Origin: JAVWMQ01 sp036646055
GTDB taxonomy: Bacteria; Bacillota; Clostridia; Peptostreptococcales; Anaerovoracaceae
Assembly: GCA_036646055.1 (NCBI GenBank)
Contig: JAVXMY010000001.1
Location: forward strand, 248,001 to 312,000
Length of the DNA stretch: 64,000 bases
Reading direction: 5' to 3'
Below, in pieces: positions 43,496-52,824 of this stretch. How positions within the stretch are numbered: the stretch's first letter is position 1; each line of letters opens with the position of its first letter. The notes below the pieces were generated by a model that did not search any database, was not told where the DNA came from, and saw only the letters and a list, made by a program, of their open reading frames with translations. A program made the translations under genes and the position numbers.

Positions 43496-44893
43496 ATGTT
43501 TAATTTTAGAAGAAAGGTCACAGCTGGTGAGAAAACTATATCTGGTATTCCAAAGATTTACTTAACAGCTATGGCTAAAAAATTGGTTGAGCAAGATGAT
43601 ATCGATGCTAGCCTATATAAAAAATATAACGTTAAAAGAGGTTTGCGTAATGCTAACGGAACTGGTGTTGTTGTTGGACTAACTAGTATCGGTGAAGTTT
43701 TTGGTTATGAAACAGACGAAGAAAAAAACAAAATCCCAAAGGAAGGTCAACTATATTATAGAGGCTATGAAATTTCATCATTAGTACAAAGTTTTATAGA
43801 TGAAGACAGATTCGGTTTTGAAGAAACCACTTACCTTCTAATATACGGAGATTTACCAAATACAAGACAATTAAATGAATTTAGGAAGTTAATTGGGGAC
43901 AAGAGAAGTCTTCCAGACGGATTTGCTAGAGATATGATTCTAACTGCACCATCTAAAAGTATTATGAATAAACTTGCTAGAAGTGTTCTAGCATTATACT
44001 GCTATGATGAAAATCCAGACGATACATCTATACCAAATGTACTTCGTCAATCCATTGATTTAATCGGTTACTTCCCAGCCTTAGTTGCTTATGCATATCA
44101 GGCCAAAAGTTCCCACTTCGACAATAAAACTTTGCATCTTAGAAATCCAATTCCAGAGCTTAGCACTGCTGAAAATATACTTAGAATGCTAAGACCTCAT
44201 GGTAAATATACAGAACTTGAAGCAAAGGTACTAGATTTGAGTTTAATACTTCACGCTGAACATGGTGGCGGTAATAACTCATCATTTACAACACATTTAG
44301 TTTCATCATCTGGTACAGATACCTATTCTGCTATTTCCGCTGCAATTGGTTCTTTAAAGGGGCCAAAACACGGTGGAGCAAATATACAGGTTATAAATAT
44401 GATTGATGACCTTAAGAAAAACGTTAAGGACATTACAAATCATACAGAAGTTGATCAATACTTAATTAAAGTATTGAGAAAACAAGCAAACGATAAATCC
44501 GGTTTAGTTTACGGTATGGGCCATGCCATTTACACATTATCAGACCCAAGAGCTGTTATGCTGAAGAAAATGGCTAGAAAATTAGCCCAAGAAGCTGATT
44601 TAATGGATGACTTCCTGTTGTTTGATCATATCGAACAGGTAACACCTACATTATACGAAGCCGTTACTGGACAAGCAAAGACAATGGCTGCCAATGTGGA
44701 TTTATACTCAGGTTTTGTTTATTCAGCACTTGATATTCCAATTGATATTGCTACACCTTTATTTGCTACAGCAAGACTTTCAGGTTGGTGTGCCCATAGA
44801 ATTGAAGAACTTATTGCCGGCAAGAAACTTATGCGTCCAGCATATGTAAACGTACAGTCACATAGAGACTTTACACCAATAACTAAAAGATAA
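43496..44893 (+). CDS. Citrate synthase
   Basis: 465 residues. Condenses acetyl-CoA with oxaloacetate. Catalytic histidines H256 (HAEHGGG), H292 (GPKHGGAN) and H343 (GMGHAIY) are visible, with the acidic residue in the later PTLYEAV region less certain. It is the longer citrate synthase type common in Clostridia, where it mainly feeds glutamate synthesis. GGAGGG precedes the ATG at 43496. It stands alone, with no aconitase or isocitrate dehydrogenase gene beside it, and ends at a strong terminator. Confidence 0.93.
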   Translation: MFNFRRKVTAGEKTISGIPKIYLTAMAKKLVEQDDIDASLYKKYNVKRGLRNANGTGVVVGLTSIGEVFGYETDEEKNKIPKEGQLYYRGYEISSLVQSFIDEDRFGFEETTYLLIYGDLPNTRQLNEFRKLIGDKRSLPDGFARDMILTAPSKSIMNKLARSVLALYCYDENPDDTSIPNVLRQSIDLIGYFPALVAYAYQAKSSHFDNKTLHLRNPIPELSTAENILRMLRPHGKYTELEAKVLDLSLILHAEHGGGNNSSFTTHLVSSSGTDTYSAISAAIGSLKGPKHGGANIQVINMIDDLKKNVKDITNHTEVDQYLIKVLRKQANDKSGLVYGMGHAIYTLSDPRAVMLKKMARKLAQEADLMDDFLLFDHIEQVTPTLYEAVTGQAKTMAANVDLYSGFVYSALDIPIDIATPLFATARLSGWCAHRIEELIAGKKLMRPAYVNVQSHRDFTPITKR

Positions 44894-44904
44894 CTAAATT
44901 TAAC

Positions 44905-44941
44905 CAAAAGACTGTTGAGAGATTTCCCAACAGTCTTTTTT
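44905..44941. terminator. Bidirectional terminator
   Basis: AAAAGACTGTTG (44906-44917) and CAACAGTCTTTT (44928-44939) form a 12-bp stem between citrate synthase (plus) and the YbaK gene (minus). Confidence 0.93.
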
Positions 44942-44949
44942 AATATATT

Positions 44950-45432
44950 TTATTCTTCTATAATATCACAAACGTCAACCCATTGAAGGCTCTTTGATAT
45001 TTCAAAGAGTTCATCACAAGTAAGTTCTATTGCACTATTACTACTTCCGCATGCCGGAAAAACAGTATCAAAACGTTTCATAGATTCATCGGCGTATACT
45101 TCCACATTTGGATTTTCTATTCCAAAGGCACAAACTCCACCAATTGCATGTCCCGTAAATTCCAGAACTTCGTCTGGGCTTAACATTTTCGCCTTGTGTC
45201 CAAATTGTTTTTTGTATTTACCATTTTTAATTTTAGTATCACCTGCAGTTTGTATAAGAATACACTTACCTTCTGGTGTTTTAAAGGATAAGGTTTTGCA
45301 AATTCTAGCTGGTATAACACCTACAGCTTCAGCTGCAAGTTCAACTGTTGCACTTGATACATCAAACTCCAATACCCTATCCTGAGATACTCCAATAGAA
45401 TCAAAATATTTTCTTACTTTTTCAATAGCCAT
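44950..45432 (-). CDS. YbaK/EbsC family aminoacyl-tRNA deacylase
   Basis: 160 residues. A YbaK/ProX-like editing domain that probably removes wrongly attached amino acids from tRNA. Family segments are ARICKTLSFKT, the TKIKNGKYKK lysine region with the conserved K, and AIGGVCAFG. The length is normal for a free-standing YbaK. AAGGAG precedes the ATG. It is divergent from the NSS transporter. Confidence 0.88.
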   Translation of the reverse strand: MAIEKVRKYFDSIGVSQDRVLEFDVSSATVELAAEAVGVIPARICKTLSFKTPEGKCILIQTAGDTKIKNGKYKKQFGHKAKMLSPDEVLEFTGHAIGGVCAFGIENPNVEVYADESMKRFDTVFPACGSSNSAIELTCDELFEISKSLQWVDVCDIIEE

Positions 45433-45530
45433 TTTATTCTCCTTTTCCTTAAATTCATTATATATATTATATATCTATTTAACAAAGAATACAATTTGTT
45501 TATATTTACAAAGAATTTAAATTTTCTTTG

Positions 45531-45559
45531 TTGACAAACCATAAAACATATATTACTAT
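45531..45559 (+). promoter_or_regulatory. Promoter of the NSS transporter
   Basis: TTGACA (45531-45536), 17 bp, TACTAT (45554-45559). Confidence 0.78.
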
Positions 45560-45621
45560 GTTGATAGGAATTATATATATTATTCATTAAATGGAGTCGT
45601 AAATTATTGAAAGGAATTAAA

Positions 45622-47019
45622 ATGAAAGAAAATAAAGGACAATGGGGAAGCAGTTTTGGCTTTCTTATGGCCGCAGTTGGTTCAGCTGTAGGCCTAGGCA
45701 ATCTATGGGGCTTCCCCTATAAAATGGGTGTTAGTGGCGGTTTCGCATTCTTAATCATGTATTTGATTTTAGCAGTACTAATTGGTTTTGTAATTATGGT
45801 AGGAGAACTAACAATTGGTAGAAAAACAGGAAAGGGTGTTATTGGTGCTTACAGACAGCTAAGCGACAAATTTGCTTTCCTTGGTTGGATGGGATTTATA
45901 GCACCAATGTTAATCCTTTCCTTCTACTCAATGCTTGGTGGCTACTGTTTGAAATATGCAGTATCAAATATTGGAGATATTTTCCACGCAAGTTGGGGAA
46001 TCAATGGGGCTGATCCAGCTACATTCTTCTCAACATTTACAGCAGATCCCCTTCAATCATCTGTTTATACAATTATCTTCATGGTATTAACAATTGGTAT
46101 TGTAATGGGCGGTGTATCTGGAGGTATTGAAAAATTCTCTAAAATTGCTATGCCAGCACTATTCTTAATGCTTGTTATAGTAATAATTAGATCAGTAACT
46201 CTTCCTGGAGCAAGCCAAGGCTTAGAATTTATGTTTAAACCTAACTGGGAAGTCTTCCAGGGTTCAGGATGGATATCAGTACTAGCAACAGCAGGTGGGC
46301 AGATGTTCTTCTCACTATCACTTGGTATGGGTATTATGATTACCTTCGGTTCATATCTGCCTAAGTCAGAAAACATTGAACAAAAGTCAATAATTATTCC
46401 AATTGCTGATACAGTTGTTGCAATTATGGCTGGTTTAGCTGTAATGCCTGCAGTATTTGCAATGGGCATGGAACCTGGTGCAGGTCCTGGACTGTTATTC
46501 GTAACTTTGCAGGCTGTATTTGATGCTATGGGTTCATTGGGTCCAATCTTTGGATTCTTACTATATAGCTTAGTTTTTATCGCAGCAATTACCTCTTCAA
46601 TTTCTCTATTAGAAGTTGGTGTATCAGTACTAATTGATATGAAAGAAGATAAAGGCAAGGAAGTTAATAGAAAAACTATTTCACTTATTCTTGGTTTAAT
46701 AATCACAGCACTTGCTGTATTCGTTTCAATTGATGGATTAGGAGCAGGTCCATTGCCACAGCCTCTAGGGTTCATCTGGTTAGACTTCTTTGATTTACTA
46801 TCAGAAGGAATCATGATGCCTCTTGGTGCATTAATCATGTCACTTGTAGTTGGCTGGTTCCTTGGAGAAAAGTGGATGAACAATGAATTAACATTAGAAG
46901 GCAACACATGGAGGAGCAAGAAATTCTCAATGATTTGTTTAAAATTCATTGCTCCAGTTGGAATGGCGTTAATTTTATTAGGACAGATAGATAACTTCTT
47001 CAAATTAGGAATATTCTAA
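45622..47019 (+). CDS. Sodium-dependent transporter, NSS/SNF family
   Basis: 465 residues with about eleven membrane helices. Sodium-coupled amino acid uptake in the LeuT fold. The TM1 signature AAVGSAVGLGNLWGFPY is intact, and GYCLKYA and the TM6 region are typical. The prokaryotic NSS group with this TM1 often carries tyrosine or tryptophan. The substrate is not certain. The start at 45622 has AAAGGA upstream; a TTG five codons earlier is less likely. Confidence 0.92.
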   Translation: MKENKGQWGSSFGFLMAAVGSAVGLGNLWGFPYKMGVSGGFAFLIMYLILAVLIGFVIMVGELTIGRKTGKGVIGAYRQLSDKFAFLGWMGFIAPMLILSFYSMLGGYCLKYAVSNIGDIFHASWGINGADPATFFSTFTADPLQSSVYTIIFMVLTIGIVMGGVSGGIEKFSKIAMPALFLMLVIVIIRSVTLPGASQGLEFMFKPNWEVFQGSGWISVLATAGGQMFFSLSLGMGIMITFGSYLPKSENIEQKSIIIPIADTVVAIMAGLAVMPAVFAMGMEPGAGPGLLFVTLQAVFDAMGSLGPIFGFLLYSLVFIAAITSSISLLEVGVSVLIDMKEDKGKEVNRKTISLILGLIITALAVFVSIDGLGAGPLPQPLGFIWLDFFDLLSEGIMMPLGALIMSLVVGWFLGEKWMNNELTLEGNTWRSKKFSMICLKFIAPVGMALILLGQIDNFFKLGIF

Positions 47020-47049
47020 AGTTACTCTTTTAACTTAATACAAATAAAC

Positions 47050-47092
47050 TAAAAAGAAACTTACAAGTTATACCCTTGTAAGTTTCTTTTTG
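47050..47092. terminator. Bidirectional terminator
   Basis: A 16-bp stem (47052-47067 with 47075-47090) flanked by A and T runs, between the NSS gene (plus) and scpB (minus). Confidence 0.94.
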
Positions 47093-47099
47093 TCATATA

Positions 47100-47687
47100 T
47101 TATTGGTTCATATTGTCTAATGTAATCTGTTGATAGTCTAATTTAGATATTTCCTCTTCATCATACATATCATCAAAATCATTTATTTCCGGTAAATCTT
47201 TAATACTTTCAAAGTTAAAATACTGTAAAAATTCATTAGTGGTTCCATATAAAATTGGTCTACCTATGGCAGAAGATCTACCAACCTCCATAATCAACTT
47301 TTTATTTGAAAGTCCCTCTAGTACTTTTTCACACTTAATTCCTCTAATAGACTCAATCTCTCCTCTTGTGACAGGTTGTCTATATGCAACAATGGCCAAA
47401 ACTTCCATAGCCGATTGACTAAGCTTTCTTTTTTTAACTGGAGTACATAATCTCTTTACATATTCAGAATTTGCTCCATTAGTAACAAATTGAAAACTCT
47501 TCTCAACTCGCCTAATTAAAATCCCACGACCTTCTTGTTCATATTCCTCCTGGAGTTCAACTAAAATATCGTAAGCTTCTTTCCATTCAATATCCAAAAC
47601 ATCTGCACACGCCTTAACATCAAGCAAACCGCCCCAAGTAAATAGCATCGACTCTATTGCAGATTTCATACTTTTCTTAGTTGTCAT
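47100..47687 (-). CDS. scpB: Segregation and condensation protein B
   Basis: 195 residues. Winged-helix kite subunit of the SMC-ScpAB condensin complex. The family block VLAIVAYRQPVTRGEIESIRG is clear, with an acidic C-terminal tail. The ATG at 47687 lies six bases after GGAGG; it overlaps the scpA stop by 11 bp. A GTG two codons upstream falls in the spacer. Confidence 0.96.
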   Translation of the reverse strand: MTTKKSMKSAIESMLFTWGGLLDVKACADVLDIEWKEAYDILVELQEEYEQEGRGILIRRVEKSFQFVTNGANSEYVKRLCTPVKKRKLSQSAMEVLAIVAYRQPVTRGEIESIRGIKCEKVLEGLSNKKLIMEVGRSSAIGRPILYGTTNEFLQYFNFESIKDLPEINDFDDMYDEEEISKLDYQQITLDNMNQ

Positions 47688-48441
47688 TTCCACCCTCCAA
47701 ATTAATATTAATACCAGCTTTAATTAAAATTTCTCCAAATATAGCACGCTGCTCCGCTGTAAGTTTGCCGTTCTTAACCATCTCTAAAATTGATACAAAT
47801 GAAAGAACTACATCATACTGGTTTTGCTTGTTTAGAACAGTCTCCTCAAAAGTATACGTCTTGTTTGGATCAAGCCTAAATAAACTTTCAATAAACTCCA
47901 TTCTCGCCTCACCACTAATACGGTTAGTTTCCTTTCGCTCATACCTTTCCTTAACATCTGCTACTCTCTTTTTCTTATCAAGGAAAAGTTCAAAGGCCTT
48001 AACAAACTGCTCAATATTAACAATCAGTTCTTCATCAGGATTATCCATATAATCAGATATATCTTCCTGAGGTTTAGTGAAAACACCAAAGCCCTCATCT
48101 TCTCTTTCAGAAAACAGTTCTGATGCCATCTTAAACTTTTTATATTCAAGTAATCTTTCAACAAGTTCCTGCCTTGGATCCTCGTCAACTACCTCTTCCC
48201 CATCCTTGTTAATTCTAGGAAGAAGCATCTTCGACTTAAGTTCAATTAAAGCCGCCGCCAAAACAATAAACTCAGAAGCAATTTCAACCTCAATATCCTT
48301 CATCATTTCAAGATATTCTAAATACTGTTTCGTAATCTCCGAAACCTTGATATCGTATATATCCATTCTGGCACTTTCGATTAAATAAACCAAAAGGTCA
48401 AACGGCCCCTCAAAGGTATTCAATTTAACTTTATACGCCAT
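47677..48441 (-). CDS. scpA: Segregation and condensation protein A
   Basis: 254 residues. Kleisin subunit of SMC-ScpAB. N-terminal FEGPFDLLVYLIESARMDIYDI is the SMC-binding signature, and the C-terminal winged helix is present. It starts two bases after the stop of an unrelated DMT transporter gene, so condensin expression seems tied to the upstream metabolic genes. Confidence 0.96.
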   Translation of the reverse strand: MAYKVKLNTFEGPFDLLVYLIESARMDIYDIKVSEITKQYLEYLEMMKDIEVEIASEFIVLAAALIELKSKMLLPRINKDGEEVVDEDPRQELVERLLEYKKFKMASELFSEREDEGFGVFTKPQEDISDYMDNPDEELIVNIEQFVKAFELFLDKKKRVADVKERYERKETNRISGEARMEFIESLFRLDPNKTYTFEETVLNKQNQYDVVLSFVSILEMVKNGKLTAEQRAIFGEILIKAGININLEGGNDN

Positions 48442-48443
48442 AC

Positions 48444-49334
48444 CTAACGACTCCCCAATCTTTTGTTCTCATGATAATTGTAATAAAGCAGCCCTGCAAT
48501 AGCAATTATTGCTCCTATAATTTGTGCCAAAGATGGAACCTCACCAAAAATAATAAAGGCAAAAATTGTAGCAAAAACAATTTCCATAGTCTCCCAAGCC
48601 GAAACATAAAGAGACGATACATAGCCCATAGACCAGTTCCACACTGCGTGGGCTCCAATCTGGCAAAAAACTGTGGCACCGATTATTGCTAACCAGTCAG
48701 TTCCCGGGTATCCCACAAAGGGTGTCTTCGTAACAATCATACTTATAAAGAAACAGCATAAACTTGTAGCAAATACTATCATTACATATATAGCTGCAGA
48801 AACATTTGCTCTAACTTTTTGTCCTATGGAAAAATATATTCCCATACATATAGCACTTAGGAGAGCCAACATATCCCCAATTATATTACCACCATCAGAC
48901 TGGTAATCAAATCCAGCTATAGTTCCACCGCCAATCAAGGCAATCATTATTCCCAAAATAGGTTTAAATCCGATTTTGTCCTTAAATATAAATATGGTTA
49001 TTAATATAACAACCAAAGGATGTAAAGCTGCAAAAACAACTGCACTTGCAATCTCTGCGTATTTGACAGCAGTAAACCAAGAGGCAAAATGTACAAAGAG
49101 AAAAACACCTGAAATAATAGACCAAATTAAATCCCTTCTGGCAATTTCTTTTAGCTGAACCCTATGGTTCATTAAAACAGGCAAAACAAAAATAGGCAAA
49201 GCAAATAATTGCCTATAAAATCCAAGCACAAGTGCGTTGCCAGTCATATATTTAGAAAATATTCCTGAAGTAGAACTAGCAACAACAGCAAGGATTACTA
49301 TGTATTTTGCATTTTTCTTAATAAAATTACTCAC
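48444..49334 (-). CDS. EamA/DMT family transporter (second of a tandem pair)
   Basis: 296 residues, about ten membrane helices, two EamA repeats. Probable metabolite exporter. I place the start at the GTG at 49334, which overlaps the preceding gene's stop by eight bases and follows AAGGAAAG; a GTG six codons upstream has no ribosome site. Tandem and overlapping with another DMT protein, it could form a heterodimer or simply be a duplicated pair. Confidence 0.85.
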   Translation of the reverse strand: MSNFIKKNAKYIVILAVVASSTSGIFSKYMTGNALVLGFYRQLFALPIFVLPVLMNHRVQLKEIARRDLIWSIISGVFLFVHFASWFTAVKYAEIASAVVFAALHPLVVILITIFIFKDKIGFKPILGIMIALIGGGTIAGFDYQSDGGNIIGDMLALLSAICMGIYFSIGQKVRANVSAAIYVMIVFATSLCCFFISMIVTKTPFVGYPGTDWLAIIGATVFCQIGAHAVWNWSMGYVSSLYVSAWETMEIVFATIFAFIIFGEVPSLAQIIGAIIAIAGLLYYNYHENKRLGSR

Positions 49335-50226
49335 GGTTCTTTCCTTCGTCACCTGTTTGGCATAATACTACACCAAAAATAATGATTCCTCCAGTGATAA
49401 CCTTAATAACTTCAAAGTTTTCACCTAATAATAAAATAGCTAGAATCATAGAGAAAACGGGTACTAAATTTACAAATATAGAAGCCCTTGCAGGGCCAAG
49501 TTCTTTAATTGCATGCTGCTGAGTTAAATAACCAATTACCGATGGGAATATTGCCATGTACAATACAGAAACCCATGCAGTCATAGGTGCCTCTGGTAGA
49601 AACTCCCATGGCTTTTCGTATATAGAAAACGGTATTACAAATATAGTACAAATTAAAAAACTATAATAAGTTGTAATAATAGGAGGAATCCCCTTACACT
49701 TAGCTTTACTAATAACTGAATATATAGCCCACAAAGTGGTTGCTGTTAACATCAAAAGGTCTCCCTTATTAAATGTAATATTTGTTAACACAGAAATATC
49801 CATTCCTGTAATAGTCAAAATAACTCCAATAAATGAAATTATAATACCAACAAGCTGCTTTTTTGTTACAAAACTTTTTAAAAACAATGCCATAATTATT
49901 GTTGTAACCATAGGATTTGCCGCTGCAATAATTGAAGAATTTGTTACAGTCGTATATTTTAGAGACCCAAAAAAGAATACGTGATATCCAAACATACCAA
50001 TTATCCCTGTGGCAATAAATATAGGCAAGTGAGCCTTAGTTAACTTATAATCAACCTTAGTCACCAGAATTACTATTTTAATAATTATTGTGGCTACAAT
50101 AAACCTTAAAAATGTCAAAGTAAATGGTGAAATATATGGAGCATTATATTTACCTGCAATAAATGCCCCTGACCATAGTATAGTAGTTATCACCATTAAT
50201 ATATATATTTTTTTGTTATCTCTCAT
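49327..50226 (-). CDS. EamA/DMT family transporter (first of a tandem pair)
   Basis: 299 residues, about ten membrane helices, two EamA repeats. The start codon shares one base with the mtnA stop (TAATG), so it is translationally coupled to mtnA. The linkage hints that it may handle a metabolite of the methylthioadenosine or deoxypentose salvage route, but this is inference only. Confidence 0.88.
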   Translation of the reverse strand: MRDNKKIYILMVITTILWSGAFIAGKYNAPYISPFTLTFLRFIVATIIIKIVILVTKVDYKLTKAHLPIFIATGIIGMFGYHVFFFGSLKYTTVTNSSIIAAANPMVTTIIMALFLKSFVTKKQLVGIIISFIGVILTITGMDISVLTNITFNKGDLLMLTATTLWAIYSVISKAKCKGIPPIITTYYSFLICTIFVIPFSIYEKPWEFLPEAPMTAWVSVLYMAIFPSVIGYLTQQHAIKELGPARASIFVNLVPVFSMILAILLLGENFEVIKVITGGIIIFGVVLCQTGDEGKNRE

Positions 50227-51248
50227 TACAATAACTTCCTTAAATTCTCACTATAAGGTGGTCTAATTATCCCATTTTCAGTAATAACTGCAGTAATAAG
50301 TTCATTTGGCGTTACATCAAAGGAAGGATTATAAGCCTTAACTCCTTCTGGTGCCATTGATTTTTCGTACCACATATCCTTGATTTCATGGCTTTTTCTA
50401 AGTTCAATTTCTATTTCATCCCCTGTAGGTGTTTCCATATCAATTGTTGAACTTGGTAGAAACATATAAAAAGGAATTCCAAAATGCTTAGCCAAAATGG
50501 CAACTCCATGTGTCCCTATTTTATTAGCCCCATCACCATTGGCTGCCATTCTATCACAACCAACAACAACAGCATCTATCTTGCCCTGACTCATTACCGT
50601 AGCCGCCATATTATCGCATATTAGGGTAACATCAATGTCCGCCTTATTTAATTCGTAAGTAGTAAGTCTAGCCCCCTGAAGTAAGGGTCTTGTTTCATCG
50701 GAAAAAACTCGGAAATCGTATCCTTTTTCTGCCCCTAAGTATATTGGCGCAATGCAGGTTCCATAGCCTGATGTAGCAAGAGCCCCAGCATTACAGTGAG
50801 TTAAAATTCCCATTCCTGGTTTCAAAAGTGAAAGTCCAAACTGTCCCATTGCAATACTTGCGTCTTCATCTTCCTTAAATATTCTATTAGCTTCCTCTAA
50901 GAGAGCCGTCCTGTCTCCACTAACTGAGCAGGATTGAGCGGTTTTGGCCATACGATCAAGTGCCCAAAAAAGATTTACAGCTGTTGGCCTTGATGTTTCA
51001 AGATAGGCCTTAACTTCCATAAACTTAGGAAGAAATTCCTGGTCTGAAAAGTCTTTTGTTACAACGTAAATTCCGTATGCCGCACTAATTCCAATGGCTG
51101 GTGCGCCTCTAACTTTTAGGGTATGAATTCCATCCCACAGATCCTCTTTAGTTTTAATTTCAATATATTTTTCTTCCATTGGAAGTAATGTCTGATCTAA
51201 AATCATTAATTTATGGTTTTCAAAAACTACAGGTTTGATTCTTACCAT
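50226..51248 (-). CDS. mtnA: S-methyl-5-thioribose-1-phosphate isomerase
   Basis: 340 residues of the eIF2B-related aldose-ketose isomerase family. Typical segments are GAPAIGISAAYG, HCNAGALATSGYGT with the catalytic Cys, and GCDRMAANGDGANKIGT with the catalytic Asp. It converts methylthioribose-1-phosphate to methylthioribulose-1-phosphate in methionine salvage, or takes part in a related 5-deoxyribose route. No mtnK or other salvage gene is adjacent. It is three bases after putP1. Confidence 0.93.
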   Translation of the reverse strand: MVRIKPVVFENHKLMILDQTLLPMEEKYIEIKTKEDLWDGIHTLKVRGAPAIGISAAYGIYVVTKDFSDQEFLPKFMEVKAYLETSRPTAVNLFWALDRMAKTAQSCSVSGDRTALLEEANRIFKEDEDASIAMGQFGLSLLKPGMGILTHCNAGALATSGYGTCIAPIYLGAEKGYDFRVFSDETRPLLQGARLTTYELNKADIDVTLICDNMAATVMSQGKIDAVVVGCDRMAANGDGANKIGTHGVAILAKHFGIPFYMFLPSSTIDMETPTGDEIEIELRKSHEIKDMWYEKSMAPEGVKAYNPSFDVTPNELITAVITENGIIRPPYSENLRKLL

Positions 51249-51251
51249 TTT

Positions 51252-52727
51252 TTATTCTCCTACAGTATAATCTTTAACTGCGTCAAACTCGTCAAGCATT
51301 TCCTGAGATGGTTTAGTTAATCCACTAACAATTAAAATCACTGCTGCTGATGCAATAAATCCTGGGATAATTTCGTAAATATCGAATATTCCTCCGTCCT
51401 TTAGGAACCAAATTATGTCCACAAGTCCACCAATGATCATTCCGCTAATTGCAGCTGGTCTAGTCATTCTTCTAAAGAATAATGCAAACAGAATTAGTGG
51501 ACCAAAGGCTGCTCCAAATCCGCCCCAAGCTGATGCTACAAGTCCAAATACTGAACTTTCTGGGTTTATTGCAATAACTATTGCGATTACAGTAATTACA
51601 ATTGTAGCTACTCTGTTAATCCATACCATTTCTTTGTCGTCTGCATTTTTTCTAAAGAAAGTCTGGTAAATATCTGAAGCAATTGATGAACTTGCAACAA
51701 GTAGCTGTGAACTTGCTGTACTCATAATCGCACCTAAAATTGCTGTCATTAGTAGTCCTGCAAGAACAGGATTAAACATGTCGTTAATCATATGCATGAA
51801 AACTGTTTCTCCATCTGCTAGATTTGGATACATAGCCTTACCAATAATTCCAACTGCAATTGCAGTAGCAAGTGTAATACTAACCCATACCATTGCGATT
51901 CTTCTAGATTTAGTAATTTCATCTGGAGATTCTATAGCCATAAATCTAACTAAAATATGTGGCTGTCCAAAATATCCAAGGCCCCATCCCAGAGATGATG
52001 CTATTAATAAGGTATTAATATGCCCGTTAACTTCTGGAAAAAGTCCTAAGCTTTCAGTTGTTAATTCTGCAAGTCTTTCAGTTGTTCCTTCGATTCCTCC
52101 CATTGAAAAAAGTGCCACAATTGGGACTATAATTAATGCAAAAAACATTGTAATTCCCATAATTGTATCTGTTGAGCACACTGCGTTAAATCCGCCAAGG
52201 GCTGTATATGCAAGGATAATTCCTGCAATGATAAATAGACCTATAACATAGTCTATACCGAAGATTGTGTTAAATAATTTACCACCAGCTGCAAACTGTG
52301 AAGAAGTATAAACAAGGAAGAATATTACTGTAAACACCCCTGCAACCAACTTCAAAATATGCTTTGTATCTCTAAATCTGTTTTCAAAAAAGTCTGTTAA
52401 AGTAATTGAATCTCCTGCAACGGCTGTGTACTTACGCAACCTTTTTGCTACAAAAAGCCAGTTTAAGTAAGTTCCAAGCCATAGTCCAATAGCCGTCCAA
52501 ATTGCCTCAATTGTTCCTGTATAAATTGCATATGCTGCTCCAGGTAATCCAATTAATAGCCAGCCACTCATATCTGATGCCTGAGCCGACATTGCTGTAA
52601 CCCAGCTGTTTAACGATCTTCCGCCAAGTACATAATCTGATACATCTTCCGTTTTTTTATAATGCTTTATACCAATTAAAACCATAAGTCCTAGGTATAA
52701 AGCGAATATCGCTGCAATAATTCCCAT
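51252..52727 (-). CDS. putP: Sodium/proline symporter (copy 1)
   Basis: 491 residues, about thirteen membrane helices, SSS family. Takes up proline with sodium. SAQASDMSGWLLIGLPG and the TASSQLLVASSSIASDIYQ region carry the sodium and substrate signatures of PutP. By eye it differs from the second copy at 53873-55342 at only about one residue in ten, so the two are recent paralogues. The ATG has GAGGGAG upstream. proC copy 1 lies 97 bp upstream on the same strand. Confidence 0.94.
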   Translation of the reverse strand: MGIIAAIFALYLGLMVLIGIKHYKKTEDVSDYVLGGRSLNSWVTAMSAQASDMSGWLLIGLPGAAYAIYTGTIEAIWTAIGLWLGTYLNWLFVAKRLRKYTAVAGDSITLTDFFENRFRDTKHILKLVAGVFTVIFFLVYTSSQFAAGGKLFNTIFGIDYVIGLFIIAGIILAYTALGGFNAVCSTDTIMGITMFFALIIVPIVALFSMGGIEGTTERLAELTTESLGLFPEVNGHINTLLIASSLGWGLGYFGQPHILVRFMAIESPDEITKSRRIAMVWVSITLATAIAVGIIGKAMYPNLADGETVFMHMINDMFNPVLAGLLMTAILGAIMSTASSQLLVASSSIASDIYQTFFRKNADDKEMVWINRVATIVITVIAIVIAINPESSVFGLVASAWGGFGAAFGPLILFALFFRRMTRPAAISGMIIGGLVDIIWFLKDGGIFDIYEIIPGFIASAAVILIVSGLTKPSQEMLDEFDAVKDYTVGE

Positions 52728-52824
52728 ATTTCTCCCTCAATCTCTATAAATAATCTTTTCTATTTTTTTAACTGTCTTCAGTCCATAGCGCCCTCTTTGG
52801 GCAAAACCTGCTCATTACAGTTTG

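Noticed and set aside
46065..47003. A 312-codon open frame on the minus strand inside the NSS transporter gene
   Set aside because: It has no ribosome site, its composition mirrors the codon bias of the plus-strand gene, and the plus-strand product is a clear NSS protein.
51778..52251. Long plus-strand frame inside putP copy 1, and a similar one at 54447-54866 inside copy 2
   Set aside because: The two resemble each other only because the putP genes are paralogous; neither has a ribosome site.
52728..52824. GCCC/GGGC hairpin between proC1 and putP1
   Set aside because: The stem is only four bases and no T run follows; not counted as a terminator.
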